Of a stretch of 64,000 bases of DNA, positions 53,528 to 63,283 are shown piece after piece (the first letter of the stretch is position 1; each line of letters starts with the position of its first letter). The translations under genes and the position numbers were made by a program. The notes under the pieces are model-generated. The model did no database searches, was not told where the DNA came from, and was given only the letters and a program-made list of their open reading frames with translations. The stretch is from NCBI RefSeq assembly GCF_028369105.1, contig NZ_JAQNDO010000001.1:12618501-12682500 (forward strand), read 5' to 3'. The stretch is from Polyangium mundeleinium. Its GTDB lineage: Bacteria; Myxococcota_A; Polyangia; Polyangiales; Polyangiaceae.

Positions 53528-56500
53528 TCACGAAAGCCAAACGCGGCCGAGCTCCCTCGCGCGGACGTGCTCCGGAACCGCGAGATAACGCTCCTTGAAA
53601 TCAGCGTCCTCGATCTTGGCAGCGCGCCTCTCGATGACCCACAACGTCGCCTCGAGCCCCCGGCGCGCCGCCTCCATGTCACCGTCCGCGGCGAGCGCCT
53701 CCGCGATGGCCAGACGCAGCGGGATCTCGGAATGGCCGACGCATCCGCCGAGGTGCGTGATGCAGCGGAGGCCTTCCTCCGCGGCGCTTCGGATCGCTTC
53801 CGGGTGCCCCTCGCGGAGACGTATTTCGATGCGCGTCCGGTGGACCTCCGGGCGCCAGCAGCGAAAGTCTGCCATTCTCGCGAGCGCGCTCTCGGTCGCC
53901 TCCCATGCCTCGGCGAGGCGCCCCTCGGCGAGGAGGCCCCGCGAGAGCGCGCCATACGCCGGCCCCACGACGCCATTGGTGCCCTGAAGCTCGATGAGCT
54001 GCCTCGCCAGGGAGATGAGCTCGTCCCGCTGCTCCGGCTTGCAGCGCTCCGCGAGCAGGCGCGCCAGATACAGCCGGGCGAGGGTCACCGACCACGGATC
54101 GTTTGCGTCGAGCCCTCGCCGAATGACCTCGCGCAGCTCCCTCTCCCCGTCCTCGGCCGCGCCGACCGCCGAGAGCCCAATGCCGAGGACGATCTGCCCG
54201 ATCCTCTGCCAGCGCCTGGCCGACGCGCCTGCGAACGCCGCCTCCATCCGGATCGAATCCGCGTAGGCCAGGAAGGGATCGTCCCCCAGGAAATACTCGA
54301 ACGTGGATCGACCATTGTAGACGTATCCGAGCTCGTACAGCGCGCTCTCCGGCACGCGCGGGGTGAATGCGTCGAGCCGCACCCGCACGCGGAGCGCTCG
54401 CTCGAGGCGACCCATCATCGTGAGCATGTGGAAGATCATCGACGCCGCCTGGCAATAACTCGCCTCGGCGCCAGGCTCGGGGTCCGTGCCCCAGATCGCG
54501 CTTTCGAGCACGGTCATTTCCTGCCCCATATCCATGTTGGGGAGCGCGTGGGCGAGGAAGCTCAGCACCCTGCACCAGGGGACGCTGCCGCGCGGCAAAA
54601 GCTCGAGCGCCTCCCTGCCCATGCGAGATTGGGCCTCCCAGCCCTCGCGCCAGAAGCACACCTCGAGCTTCAAGGCGAGGAGCTGCCCTCGCACCGCCCC
54701 GCTCGCGCCGCACGCGAGCCCCCGTTCGACCGCGCTCCAGAGCCCGTCGTGATCGTCCCTCTGGTACGATTGCTCGGCCGCGCGGAGATAATGGTGCGTC
54801 GCACGCTCCATGTCCCCGCCGCGATAGGCATGCGCGGCCAGCACGACCGGCTCGGTTTCCCCCGCACGCTCCAGGTACGAGAGCGCGAGCCGGTGACCGA
54901 GCGTCCGGTCGTCCTTGGCGAGCAGGTCGTACGTCGCGTCGCGCAGGAGCGCGTGGCGAAAACGATACTCGACCTCTCCGGCGAAGCGGCTCGTGGGTTG
55001 TTTCTCGACGAGCTCCGCCTGGACGATCTCGTTCAGCCAGCCATCCGTCTGCTGGACGGTCCGCTCCTCGCCGAGCAGGGCGGACACGCCGCCCCGCCAG
55101 AAGGTTTGTCCGAAGACGCTCGCGGCGCAGAGCACCCGTCGAATCGCCGGATCGAGGCAAGAGAGCCGCGCCTGTAGCATCGCGAGGACGGTGTCCGGGT
55201 GCTCCTCGGATTTGCCTTCGGCGGCGGCACGAATGAGCTCTTCCAGAAACAGCGCATTGCCCGCGGCCTGCTCGACGATACGCGCCACCGCGCTCTTGGC
55301 GACGTCCGCGCCGAGCACCGCGGCGACCAGCCGCTCGGCCGCCTTTTTTCCGAGCGCCGCGAGACGTATTTGCTGGATCGAGCGTCGCTCCCATATCTTC
55401 GGAAAAATGTGGGTCACCTCGGGACGCGCGAAGGCGAGCACGCAAAAAGGCAGCTCTTTGAGCTCGCCCAGGGCCGTATCGACCAGCCGGACCGACGCCG
55501 GGTCTCCCCAGTGCAGATCTTCGAGCACGAGGAGGCAGGGGCGCGCCGCGCACTCCGCGCGGAAAAAGCGCAAAAACGCCTCCTGGATCTTTTCGTTCAT
55601 GAGCTTCGGGTCGCTCTGCGCCGCGAGCAGCGCGGCGCTCGGCTCCGAGGCGGTGAGCCCGCACGAGACGGCGAGGAATTCGGCGACGCGCTCCGCGTCC
55701 TTGGGCGGCAGGTGCCTGCCCACGCGCGCCCGCAGCTTCTCCCCCTGCAGGGGCATGGGGTCGCCGACACACATGTCGGAGAGCCCGCGAAGCACATCGA
55801 CGAACAACCCATAAGGCGAGCCCGCGGTCATCGGCGTGCCGCGCGCGTCGATGAGCTCGATGTCGAGCGAGCGCGCGCGGAGCCGGCGCAAGAGTTCGTG
55901 CTTCAGGCGGCTCTTCCCCACGCCGGGAGGCGAGATGACGAGCACGACACGTGGCTCCGCATTCTCGATGCATCCGTCGATCGTCGCGCCGAGGATGGAC
56001 AACTCCTGCTCACGCCCCACGCAGGGCGTGGGCTTGCCGAGCAGAGGGCGGGACGCGTCGACGCCGCCCGCGCGCTCGCTGTGCAATCGCCAGCGCACGC
56101 CGGTCGACTCGATGCTGAAGCGGCTCTCGAGGAGCTTCGCGCTCAGCTCGTCGATCAAGACGCCCAGGGTCTCCGCGGGCGAGGGCGCGGCGCGCTCTTT
56201 TTCGATCCGTGCGTGGAGGAGCGAGACCGCGCGGTCGATCGCCTCGCCGACGGGGAGGCGATTCTTGAACAGGCCGCGGCCCGTGGTGAGCGCGACGCGC
56301 GCCTCGGGCCACGCCTCCTTGATCACGAGCGCGCAACGCGCGCCTTGCGTGGCCTGGTCGATCGCGCTTTGCGACGGGGGCACGACGATGGCGAGCGAGC
56401 CGTCGGCCAGCCATTCGACGCGCACGCCGAGGCCGATCAGCCGGGCGCGCAGGGCCGTACGAGCGACGCCCGGCGAGCGCTCCGTCTCCGCGTGCACCTG

Positions 56501-57466
56501 CGCATCCCTGGGCGCCTGCGCGTCGCCCGGGACCGCCACGACGACGCAGAGCAATTGCATGGCTTCGCCGCTGAGCGCCGCGCCGGGAATCGTGGCGTTC
56601 GCTGCATGCGGCGACGACGTGTCCCCGGACGCCGGCAGCGTGAGGGCGGCGAGCTCCTCGTGCAGCACGTGCGCGTCGGCCGGCCGTGCGAGCGCATTCT
56701 TGTCGAGCATCCGCGCGAGCAGCGCCGCGAGCTCCGGGGGTGTATCGGGGCGGAGCGATTCGACCGCGGGCACATCCTCGAAGAGGACCTTGGCGAGGAG
56801 CGCGATCGGGTCGCGGGCGACGAACGGGGGTTTTCCGGTCAAACACTCGAAGAGCACGCATCCGAGGGAGAAGACGTCCGCGCTCGGCCCGATATCGAAG
56901 TCGCCGCGCGCCTGCTCCGGGGCCATGTAGCCCGGCGTCCCCATGATGAATCCCGTGCCGGTGATGCCCGTCGTGGCGAACGCCTGGCGCGCAATGCCGA
57001 AATCGAGCAGCGTGACGCGGTCGAGCCTGTCGTCCCGCAAAAACATGTTGGTCGGCTTGATGTCGCGATGCACGATGCCGCGGCGGTGCGCGACGGCGAG
57101 CGCGTCGGCGGCGCACTTCGCGAGGGTCAAACAATCCCTCAGCGCGAGCGGCCCGCGCGTGAGCCGCTGGCCGAGGTCCTGCCCCGCGAGCCACTCCATG
57201 GCGAGAAAGGCCCGGCCGTCCTCCGCCTGGCCATGCGAGAGATACGAGACGATCCCGGGATGATCGAGCTCCGCGAGCAGCCGCGCCTCCCGCGCGAAGC
57301 GCTCGAGCGCCTCGAATCCATCCGTCTGCTCGTTCAGGACCTTGAGGGCGACCTCCGCGCCGGTGAGCCCATCCCGGGCGCGGTACACCTCGCCCATCCC
57401 GCCCTTCCCCGCGAGATCCTCGATCGTGAAACGACCCGCGATGAAGGACCCTTTCGAGAGCGGCAC
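53528..57466 (-). CDS. Large Ser/Thr kinase fused to degenerate cyclase, AAA and TPR regions (PknK-like)
   Basis: This is 1312 residues. Kinase domain ~10-275: GKGGMGEVYRA, HRDIKPTNMF, DFGIARQAF, GTPGYMAPEQ, all intact. Residues ~300-430 resemble an adenylate cyclase-like fold (LGVRVEWLADGSLAIVV, VGEAIDRAVSLLHA), but the metal-binding Asp in the first strand is replaced (VVVAVPGDAQ), so it is probably not catalytic. An AAA region starts with CVGREQELSIL near 478, has a P-loop SPPGVGKSR near 510 and LLVLEDLHWGD near 645. The C-terminal 500 residues are TPR-like helices. It probably integrates signals. MPLSKGSF at 57466 is the best start. Confidence 0.95.
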   Translation of the reverse strand: MPLSKGSFIAGRFTIEDLAGKGGMGEVYRARDGLTGAEVALKVLNEQTDGFEALERFAREARLLAELDHPGIVSYLSHGQAEDGRAFLAMEWLAGQDLGQRLTRGPLALRDCLTLAKCAADALAVAHRRGIVHRDIKPTNMFLRDDRLDRVTLLDFGIARQAFATTGITGTGFIMGTPGYMAPEQARGDFDIGPSADVFSLGCVLFECLTGKPPFVARDPIALLAKVLFEDVPAVESLRPDTPPELAALLARMLDKNALARPADAHVLHEELAALTLPASGDTSSPHAANATIPGAALSGEAMQLLCVVVAVPGDAQAPRDAQVHAETERSPGVARTALRARLIGLGVRVEWLADGSLAIVVPPSQSAIDQATQGARCALVIKEAWPEARVALTTGRGLFKNRLPVGEAIDRAVSLLHARIEKERAAPSPAETLGVLIDELSAKLLESRFSIESTGVRWRLHSERAGGVDASRPLLGKPTPCVGREQELSILGATIDGCIENAEPRVVLVISPPGVGKSRLKHELLRRLRARSLDIELIDARGTPMTAGSPYGLFVDVLRGLSDMCVGDPMPLQGEKLRARVGRHLPPKDAERVAEFLAVSCGLTASEPSAALLAAQSDPKLMNEKIQEAFLRFFRAECAARPCLLVLEDLHWGDPASVRLVDTALGELKELPFCVLAFARPEVTHIFPKIWERRSIQQIRLAALGKKAAERLVAAVLGADVAKSAVARIVEQAAGNALFLEELIRAAAEGKSEEHPDTVLAMLQARLSCLDPAIRRVLCAASVFGQTFWRGGVSALLGEERTVQQTDGWLNEIVQAELVEKQPTSRFAGEVEYRFRHALLRDATYDLLAKDDRTLGHRLALSYLERAGETEPVVLAAHAYRGGDMERATHHYLRAAEQSYQRDDHDGLWSAVERGLACGASGAVRGQLLALKLEVCFWREGWEAQSRMGREALELLPRGSVPWCRVLSFLAHALPNMDMGQEMTVLESAIWGTDPEPGAEASYCQAASMIFHMLTMMGRLERALRVRVRLDAFTPRVPESALYELGYVYNGRSTFEYFLGDDPFLAYADSIRMEAAFAGASARRWQRIGQIVLGIGLSAVGAAEDGERELREVIRRGLDANDPWSVTLARLYLARLLAERCKPEQRDELISLARQLIELQGTNGVVGPAYGALSRGLLAEGRLAEAWEATESALARMADFRCWRPEVHRTRIEIRLREGHPEAIRSAAEEGLRCITHLGGCVGHSEIPLRLAIAEALAADGDMEAARRGLEATLWVIERRAAKIEDADFKERYLAVPEHVRARELGRVWLS

Positions 57467-57663
57467 GTTCCCTCCAGTTCAAGGACGCAGCATCCGCGCG
57501 CGGGAGCACGGGGGCCCGGTAAAACCGGACCCTGCATCGTGGGGAGAATATGCCGATCGTGCCGTCGTGTACACGGGTCGAGGGCGCGCCTCGACGCCGA
57601 GGGACAAATCGTTGCAGGTCGAATTTTCTTGCTACGTGGACACAGGTGTGCTGGCCCGCCGTT

Positions 57664-59295
57664 TCACCGCGCCATCACGATCCGCTGATCACAAGGCCGG
57701 TCCTTCTCGTCCTGGTTCAGCCCGGCGATCCGCATCGGATCGGCATCCCTCGCCGCGATCGCTCCCTGCACCTTCCCCAGGATGAGCGCGTCGAGGTTTC
57801 CGCTCGTGTAATCCGTGTGCGTGCCGCCGCAGCTCGCGCGCGGATCACCGCCGCCCACCGATTCCGGCCCCGCGCCGCCGCGCAGGACGAACATGTGCGT
57901 TCCGCCGGTGTATTGCGCGATCTGCCGGAAGACCACCTGCCCGAGGGTATCCATGCCCGAGGCCGCGATCGAATAGACCTGCACGCCCGCGTGGCTCGCT
58001 TCCTTCATCGCCCCGGCATACCCCTCGTCCTGCGCGTAATCGAGGTGCGGGGGCGCGTCGCCGATCAAGAAGACGAGGCGCGCCAGCGATTCGGGCCGGA
58101 AGCGGAGATTGCGCACGGCGACACGGAGCGCCTCGTTGACGTGCTCCGGCGTGTCGCCGCCGCCGCCCGCGCTGATCGTGGCGATCCGGGCCTGGAGGCC
58201 GGTGACGTCCGTGGTCATCTGGTGCATGCGGGTCACGTATTCGTCGCCGCGGTCGCGGTACTCGACGAGGCCCACGCGCGGGCGGACGTTCATCTTGGAG
58301 AGCGCGCCGGCCACCTTTTCGAGCGTGTCGCGCAGCGCATGGATTTCCTCGGACATCGAGCCCGTCGTGTCGAGGACGAACGCGACGTCGATGGTCTGCG
58401 CCTCGGGCAAGACACGGGTGCCGGAAAGGACGAGGTCGACGACGCCGTCGCCCGGAACCACGGTGGTCGTCTTCGCGACGGATTCGCCCTGGCAGCGCGC
58501 CGTGGCCACGAGGTCCGGGCCTTTCAGGCCCTCGGTGCGCGGAAACAGGAGGGCGCGGCCATTCGCGGTCGTGCGGAGCGAGAGCGTCGTCCCCGCGGAA
58601 TCACGCACCTCGATGGGGCAACTCGGGACGGGTTTGCCCGCGCTGTCGCGCACGACGAGGAAGCGGCGCGCGGAGAGGTCGATCGTCGCGGCGCCCGGGG
58701 CGCGCTCCTTGCCGAGCCAGCGGGCGTATTCGCGGTAGTTCGCGTTGTCGTCCCATTCCCCCGTGCGTACGCCGCCCTGCGATTGCGCGGACGCGCCGAG
58801 GCCACCCGGCCCCACGCGCACACCCGCCGGCCCGCGGTGCGAGCCGCCGAGCCTGCCATGCCCCGATCCAAAGCCCGCGCCCGAGCCCACGCCGGCCCCG
58901 CGTCCAATCACGCCGATCGAGCCGAGCCCAATGCCCTCCCCGCGCCCGCCGCCGCCCTCGCCGATCCCCGACAAACCCAGGCCGCCGGACCCTTTCTTGT
59001 CCATGCCGGCGTCTCCCCACATCGACCCTTTCGCGACGAGGGGGTCGGCAGAACGGGTATCGACGGGCGGCGCGAGGGGCTCGTCGGGGACGGGCGTGGG
59101 CGCGACGGCGACGGGCGGAGGCGCGTCGCTCTGGACGACGGGCGGCGCGAGAGGCTCGTCGACGGGCGGGGGTGTGGTCTTGGCGAGGGTCTTCGGCGCA
59201 GGTGCCGCGGGCGCGGCGGCTTCGGGGCCGGGCGTGGATTTGGCGCAAGCCGCGAGGACGAGGAGGAGGGCGGGGGCGAGCCGGCGGATCGACAT
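57664..59295 (-). CDS. VWA-domain lipoprotein with Gly-rich region
   Basis: This is 543 residues. The lipobox is VLAACAK. Pro/Ala-rich and then Gly-rich sequence (LGLSGIGEGGGGRGEGIG, SGAGFGSGHGRLGG) extends to about residue 175. A small beta domain follows, then a von Willebrand factor A domain from about 300 with DTTGSMSEEI (MIDAS-type) near 307 and GDAPPHLDYAQDEG near 420. The Gly-rich block is of the type seen in AgmX/GltJ-like myxobacterial proteins. It probably binds a ligand with a metal ion at the surface. Confidence 0.88.
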   Translation of the reverse strand: MSIRRLAPALLLVLAACAKSTPGPEAAAPAAPAPKTLAKTTPPPVDEPLAPPVVQSDAPPPVAVAPTPVPDEPLAPPVDTRSADPLVAKGSMWGDAGMDKKGSGGLGLSGIGEGGGGRGEGIGLGSIGVIGRGAGVGSGAGFGSGHGRLGGSHRGPAGVRVGPGGLGASAQSQGGVRTGEWDDNANYREYARWLGKERAPGAATIDLSARRFLVVRDSAGKPVPSCPIEVRDSAGTTLSLRTTANGRALLFPRTEGLKGPDLVATARCQGESVAKTTTVVPGDGVVDLVLSGTRVLPEAQTIDVAFVLDTTGSMSEEIHALRDTLEKVAGALSKMNVRPRVGLVEYRDRGDEYVTRMHQMTTDVTGLQARIATISAGGGGDTPEHVNEALRVAVRNLRFRPESLARLVFLIGDAPPHLDYAQDEGYAGAMKEASHAGVQVYSIAASGMDTLGQVVFRQIAQYTGGTHMFVLRGGAGPESVGGGDPRASCGGTHTDYTSGNLDALILGKVQGAIAARDADPMRIAGLNQDEKDRPCDQRIVMAR

Positions 59296-59350
59296 GCCCG
59301 ATCCGAGCGCGCAGGCGGCCGGAAGTTCCCGGCCGCCTCGATCTTTCGGC

Positions 59351-60016
59351 TCAGGGCACGAGGTGCAGGAGGAACGTGCCTTCCACCTTGAAGGGTTTCT
59401 TCGCGCCGGCGTCGTCATACTCGCCAATGGCGCTCACGCTGAGCGTGTAATCGCCGGGCGGGAAGGGCTCGCCTTTCGGGGCGCCGAAATCGCTGGGGCC
59501 GTTCCAGTTGACCCCGTCCCACGTGAACGAGCCGGGAGAGGTGCCCGCGGGGACGACGTTCGGCACGTCGCCCGGGGCGGGGCAGATGCCGACGTCGCAG
59601 AGGCAATACTTCTGGCCGGCGCCGGAGAGGACCGCGAGGGGAATGAGGCCGCTGTCGTCCGGCTGCCCGCAGCTACTTTGCGACGCGGGATAGACGTTCG
59701 CGACCGCGGAGGCCGCGACGATGTTGTAATCGATCTTGATGCCGGCCGCGGCCTCGGCGACGGTGTACGTGCAATCGGTCGTGACGAACTCGACCGAGAC
59801 GCCGGGGAGCGTCGAGGATCCGACGATGTCGCAGGCCGCATTGCCGCCGCCGCCCCCAGCGCCGCCGTTGCCTCCGCCGCCGTTACCACCGTTGCCGCCG
59901 TTGCCTCCTTCGCCCCCGGCGCCGCCGTCGCCGCCGCCCGAGGTTTGTCCCCCGCACGCGGCGAGGGCGAGGACCAGAAACATGGAAGTGAAGGTCACTT
60001 TTCGATTTCCAAGCAT
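59351..60016 (-). CDS. Lipoprotein with Gly-rich linker
   Basis: This is 221 residues. The signal peptide is MLGNRKVTFTSMFLVLALAACGG (lipobox LAAC); an inner ATG at 59983 is also possible. A linker of GGNGGNGGNGGGGNGG extends to about residue 60. The beta-rich C-terminal domain begins ACDIVGSSTLPGVSVEF and ends GEYDDAGAKKPFKVEGTFLLH. The Cys-Gly-Gln and CLCDVGIC segments may form disulfides. It is upstream of, and divergent from, the OPT transporter gene at 60126. Confidence 0.8.
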   Translation of the reverse strand: MLGNRKVTFTSMFLVLALAACGGQTSGGGDGGAGGEGGNGGNGGNGGGGNGGAGGGGGNAACDIVGSSTLPGVSVEFVTTDCTYTVAEAAAGIKIDYNIVAASAVANVYPASQSSCGQPDDSGLIPLAVLSGAGQKYCLCDVGICPAPGDVPNVVPAGTSPGSFTWDGVNWNGPSDFGAPKGEPFPPGDYTLSVSAIGEYDDAGAKKPFKVEGTFLLHLVP

Positions 60017-60125
60017 GTGCGAGAGTCTAGGACGCCCGCGTGGAAAATCACCACGAAACGGTTGTACATCGGACGGATCCCTGCGCGCCTTGACCTCGAC
60101 CCTCTCCCGCTGGGACGATGCATCC

Positions 60126-61973
60126 ATGTCGAGCCTGCCCGCAGACGTCACGAACGAACCGCACGGCGAGGAGCCCGCGGACGTGCACGGGCGGGTCTCG
60201 GACGAAGCGTGGTATGCGCAGGTCTACCGGCCCCTCGAGCCGCAATTCACGCTGCGCGCCGTGGTGTTCGGGTGCGTGATCGGCTCGGTGCTGTCCGCCG
60301 CGAACCTCTACACGGGGTTCACGATCGGCATCACGTACGGCGCCTCGATCACCGCGGCGCTCTCGGGGTGGCTCCTGTTCCGGCTCTGGCGCGGGGTCGT
60401 GTCCGGGCCCGCGTTCTCGGTGCTGGAGAACAACACCATGCAGACGGCCGCCTCGGCCGCGGCCGCGATGGCCGGCGCCGGCATGGTGACGGCCGTGCCG
60501 GCGCTCATGATCGTGACGAAGCGGCGGCTCTCGCTGCTGGAGATCACGGCGTGGGTCGTCACCGCCGCTCTGCTCGGGGTGCTCTTCGCGATCCCGCTCA
60601 AGCGGCAGATGATCAACCGTGAGAACCTGAAGTTTCCCTCGGGGATCGCCGCAGCACAAACGACGCTCGCGCTGCACGGCGAGGGTGAAGGCGGGGCCCA
60701 GAAAGCACGCGCATTGCTCTGGGCGACCGGGATCGGCGCGATGCTCGCCCTCACGCGCGGGGGCCTCGGGTTCGTCCCGGATACGGTGCCGTTCGCGTTC
60801 GCGAGCCTCGGCGGAATGGGCTTGGCGCGGCTCACGCTGGGGCTCGACGTGTCGCTCATGACGCTCGGCTCGGGCGCGCTGGTCGGGCTGCGAACGACCG
60901 CGTGGATGGCCGTCGGCGCGGCGCTCTGCTGGACAGGTGTCGTCCCGTGGGCCCTCGGGCGCGGCATCGTGACGCCCACGCCGGATGCGCTGACGCTTTA
61001 TGGCGACGCGGTGGGTTTCACCGTTTGGCCGGGCGTCGTGATGCTCGTGGTGGGCGGCCTCGTGTCGTTTGCGCTCAAAGGAGGGTCGATCGCCGCGTCG
61101 GTGCGGTCGCTCGGCGCCATGGGGGCGAAGGCGCCGGGCGAGGTGGTGCGCGAGGACGTGGAGGTGCCACGGCGCTGGTTCGTGGGGGGCCTCCTTGCGG
61201 CGGTGATCCTGGCGATCGTCACGCAATGGCTCGTCCTCGGCATGCACCCGGGCACGACGCTCGCGGCCATCGTGCTCGCGGGCGCGCTCGCGCTCGTGGG
61301 GACACGGACGCTGGGCGAGACGGACGTGAATCCGATCGGCCCGATGGCCATGGTGACGCAGCTCCTCTTTGCCGTGCTCACGGGCGGCCATACGCAGGCC
61401 AGCCTGATGGCGGCGGGGCTGACGAACGCGGGGGCCAATAGCTGCGGCGACATGATGCAGGATCTGAAGACGGGCCGGCTCCTCGGCGCGTCGCCGCAAA
61501 AGCAGCTCCTCGCGCAGCTCTTCGGGGTCGTGACGGGCGGGTTCGTCACGGCGCTGATCTTCGCCAAGGCCTTCCCGCTGGAGCTGCTCGGCACGAAATA
61601 CCCCGCCCCGGGCGTGCAGATGTTCAAAGGCGCGGCCGAGCTCTTGACGCGAGGCTTCGCCGGCCTGCCGCCCGAGGCGCCCCTGATCATGGCCGTGGCG
61701 GCGGGCGTCGCCGTGGTGTGCACGATCGTGAGCGAGCTCGGGCCGAAGCGCCTCGCCCCTTGGGTGCCGTCGCCCCTCGGAATCGGGCTCGCGTTCATCC
61801 TGCCGGCGTCGACGAGTTTTACGCTTTTCGTGGGGGCCGCGGTCGCCGCGATCCTGGCCTGGAAGTTCCCCAAAAAGGACGAGCTGTACACGACGGCGAC
61901 GGCCTCGGGCTTCGTCGCCGGCGAGAGCGTGATGGGCGTGGCGGTGGCGATCTGGGCGGCGGGGCGAATGTGA
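60126..61973 (+). CDS. OPT (oligopeptide transporter) family membrane protein
   Basis: This is 615 residues with about 14-16 hydrophobic helices. The order and content (FTLRAVVFGCVIGSVLSAAN, GFTIGITYGASITAAL at the start, NPIGPMAMVTQLLF near 400, and GANSCGDMMQDLKTGRLLG near 440) fit the OPT/YSL transporter family, which imports peptides or metal chelates. A cytoplasmic N-terminus of about 35 residues precedes the first helix. The ATG at 60126 is the best start; the ribosome site is weak. The direction and substrate are not shown by sequence. Confidence 0.93.
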   Translation: MSSLPADVTNEPHGEEPADVHGRVSDEAWYAQVYRPLEPQFTLRAVVFGCVIGSVLSAANLYTGFTIGITYGASITAALSGWLLFRLWRGVVSGPAFSVLENNTMQTAASAAAAMAGAGMVTAVPALMIVTKRRLSLLEITAWVVTAALLGVLFAIPLKRQMINRENLKFPSGIAAAQTTLALHGEGEGGAQKARALLWATGIGAMLALTRGGLGFVPDTVPFAFASLGGMGLARLTLGLDVSLMTLGSGALVGLRTTAWMAVGAALCWTGVVPWALGRGIVTPTPDALTLYGDAVGFTVWPGVVMLVVGGLVSFALKGGSIAASVRSLGAMGAKAPGEVVREDVEVPRRWFVGGLLAAVILAIVTQWLVLGMHPGTTLAAIVLAGALALVGTRTLGETDVNPIGPMAMVTQLLFAVLTGGHTQASLMAAGLTNAGANSCGDMMQDLKTGRLLGASPQKQLLAQLFGVVTGGFVTALIFAKAFPLELLGTKYPAPGVQMFKGAAELLTRGFAGLPPEAPLIMAVAAGVAVVCTIVSELGPKRLAPWVPSPLGIGLAFILPASTSFTLFVGAAVAAILAWKFPKKDELYTTATASGFVAGESVMGVAVAIWAAGRM

Positions 61974-61979
61974 CGCGAA

Positions 61980-63041
61980 TCAGTAGAGGCCGGCGCCCTG
62001 GAGCGTCACGCGGTAAAGGCCGGTCCGCGCCGTGATGTAGAGCGTCTTCTTGTCCTCGCCGCCGAACGCGCAGTTCGCGGGCTGCTGGGGGACCCCAATG
62101 GCGCCGTAGAGCTTGCCCGCGGGGCTGTACACCTCGACGCCGGCCGACGTGGTGACGAAGAGGTTGCCCTTCTCGTCCACGGCCATTCCGTCGGGGCCTT
62201 GGCTCGTATTGACGAGCTTGCTCCCGGCCCCGAGCGAGCCGTCGGCGTTCACCGGCCAGGCGCGCAGCTCGCTGGTGGCGGTGTCGGCGACGTAAAGCGT
62301 CTTCTCGTCCGGCGAAAGCGCAATGCCGTTCGGCCGCTGCATGTCGTCGGCGACGAGCGTGACCTCGCCGCCGGGCGTGACGCGGAAGACGCCAAAGAAG
62401 CCGAGCTCGCTCTGGCCGGGATCCGGAAGGCCGTAGGGCGGGTCGGTGAAATACACCGTTCCGTTCGAATGCACGATGACGTCGTTCGGGCTGTTCAGCT
62501 TCTTGCCGTCGTATGTATCGGCAATGCTCGCGAGCGTGCCGTTCGCGAGCGTGCGCGAGACGCGCCGGCCGCTGTGCTCGCAGGCGATGAGAAGGCCGTT
62601 TTGATCGAGGGCGAGGCCATTCGTGTTGGCGCTGGGCTCACGGAAGACGTCGATCGCTCCGCCCGGCGTGTGCTCGTAGATGCGATTCGCGGGGATGTCG
62701 GTGAAGAGGAGCGTCTTCGTGGCGGGGTTCCATTGCGGCCCCTCCGTGAACATGAAATTGCCCTGGACCTGCTCGACGGTCCCGATGCCGACGAGCGGAT
62801 CGACCTCGACCACGCCGCCGCCGCCGCCAGCGCCGCCCATGCCGCCGTCGCCGCCCGTGCCACCGGCGCCGCCCGTGCCCCCGATGCCGCCCATGCCCCC
62901 GGTGCCCCCGGTGCCCCCGGTGCCGCCCGCGGCGCCGCTGCCGCCGGCGCCGGAGCCGCTCGTGTTCGAGCCTCCGTCGCTGCAAGCGGCGAGGAGGAAG
63001 GTGGTGGTGATCAAACCCAAAGAAAGCGCGCGTTTCAGCAT
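61980..63041 (-). CDS. SMP-30/gluconolactonase-like lipoprotein
   Basis: This is 353 residues. The signal peptide MLKRALSLGLITTTFLLAAC has a lipobox, followed by a Gly-rich linker (GGTGGTGGTGGMGG) to about residue 78. The rest is a six-bladed propeller of the SMP-30/gluconolactonase family: NFMFTEGPQWNPATKTL and NGLALDQNGLLIACEHSGR, with Glu in FTEGPQW and Asn in LNSPNDVIVH, both typical metal ligands. It may hydrolyse lactones at the cell surface. It converges on the OPT gene at 61973 (6 bp between stops). The ATG at 63041 gives a good signal peptide; the frame is open to 63107. Confidence 0.88.
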   Translation of the reverse strand: MLKRALSLGLITTTFLLAACSDGGSNTSGSGAGGSGAAGGTGGTGGTGGMGGIGGTGGAGGTGGDGGMGGAGGGGGVVEVDPLVGIGTVEQVQGNFMFTEGPQWNPATKTLLFTDIPANRIYEHTPGGAIDVFREPSANTNGLALDQNGLLIACEHSGRRVSRTLANGTLASIADTYDGKKLNSPNDVIVHSNGTVYFTDPPYGLPDPGQSELGFFGVFRVTPGGEVTLVADDMQRPNGIALSPDEKTLYVADTATSELRAWPVNADGSLGAGSKLVNTSQGPDGMAVDEKGNLFVTTSAGVEVYSPAGKLYGAIGVPQQPANCAFGGEDKKTLYITARTGLYRVTLQGAGLY

Positions 63042-63283
63042 GGACAGGATTCTAGCGGCGACGGCGCGCGGCGAGAAGGGGTGAATCCTTTTGCTACCGG
63101 AGCACACGACGAAAACACACCGGATCGGGAGCAGATTCGGATGGCGACGAGGCGTGATGAGGGAAGGACACGGTTGCCCGCCACGCGCGAAGCATGCCGC
63201 GCGCCGCGCCCAAGCGTCGAAATATCGATGTCGCCAGCTCGATTTTGATGTAAGCTGACATTCCTTGATGAAGGGAGGCTCTC

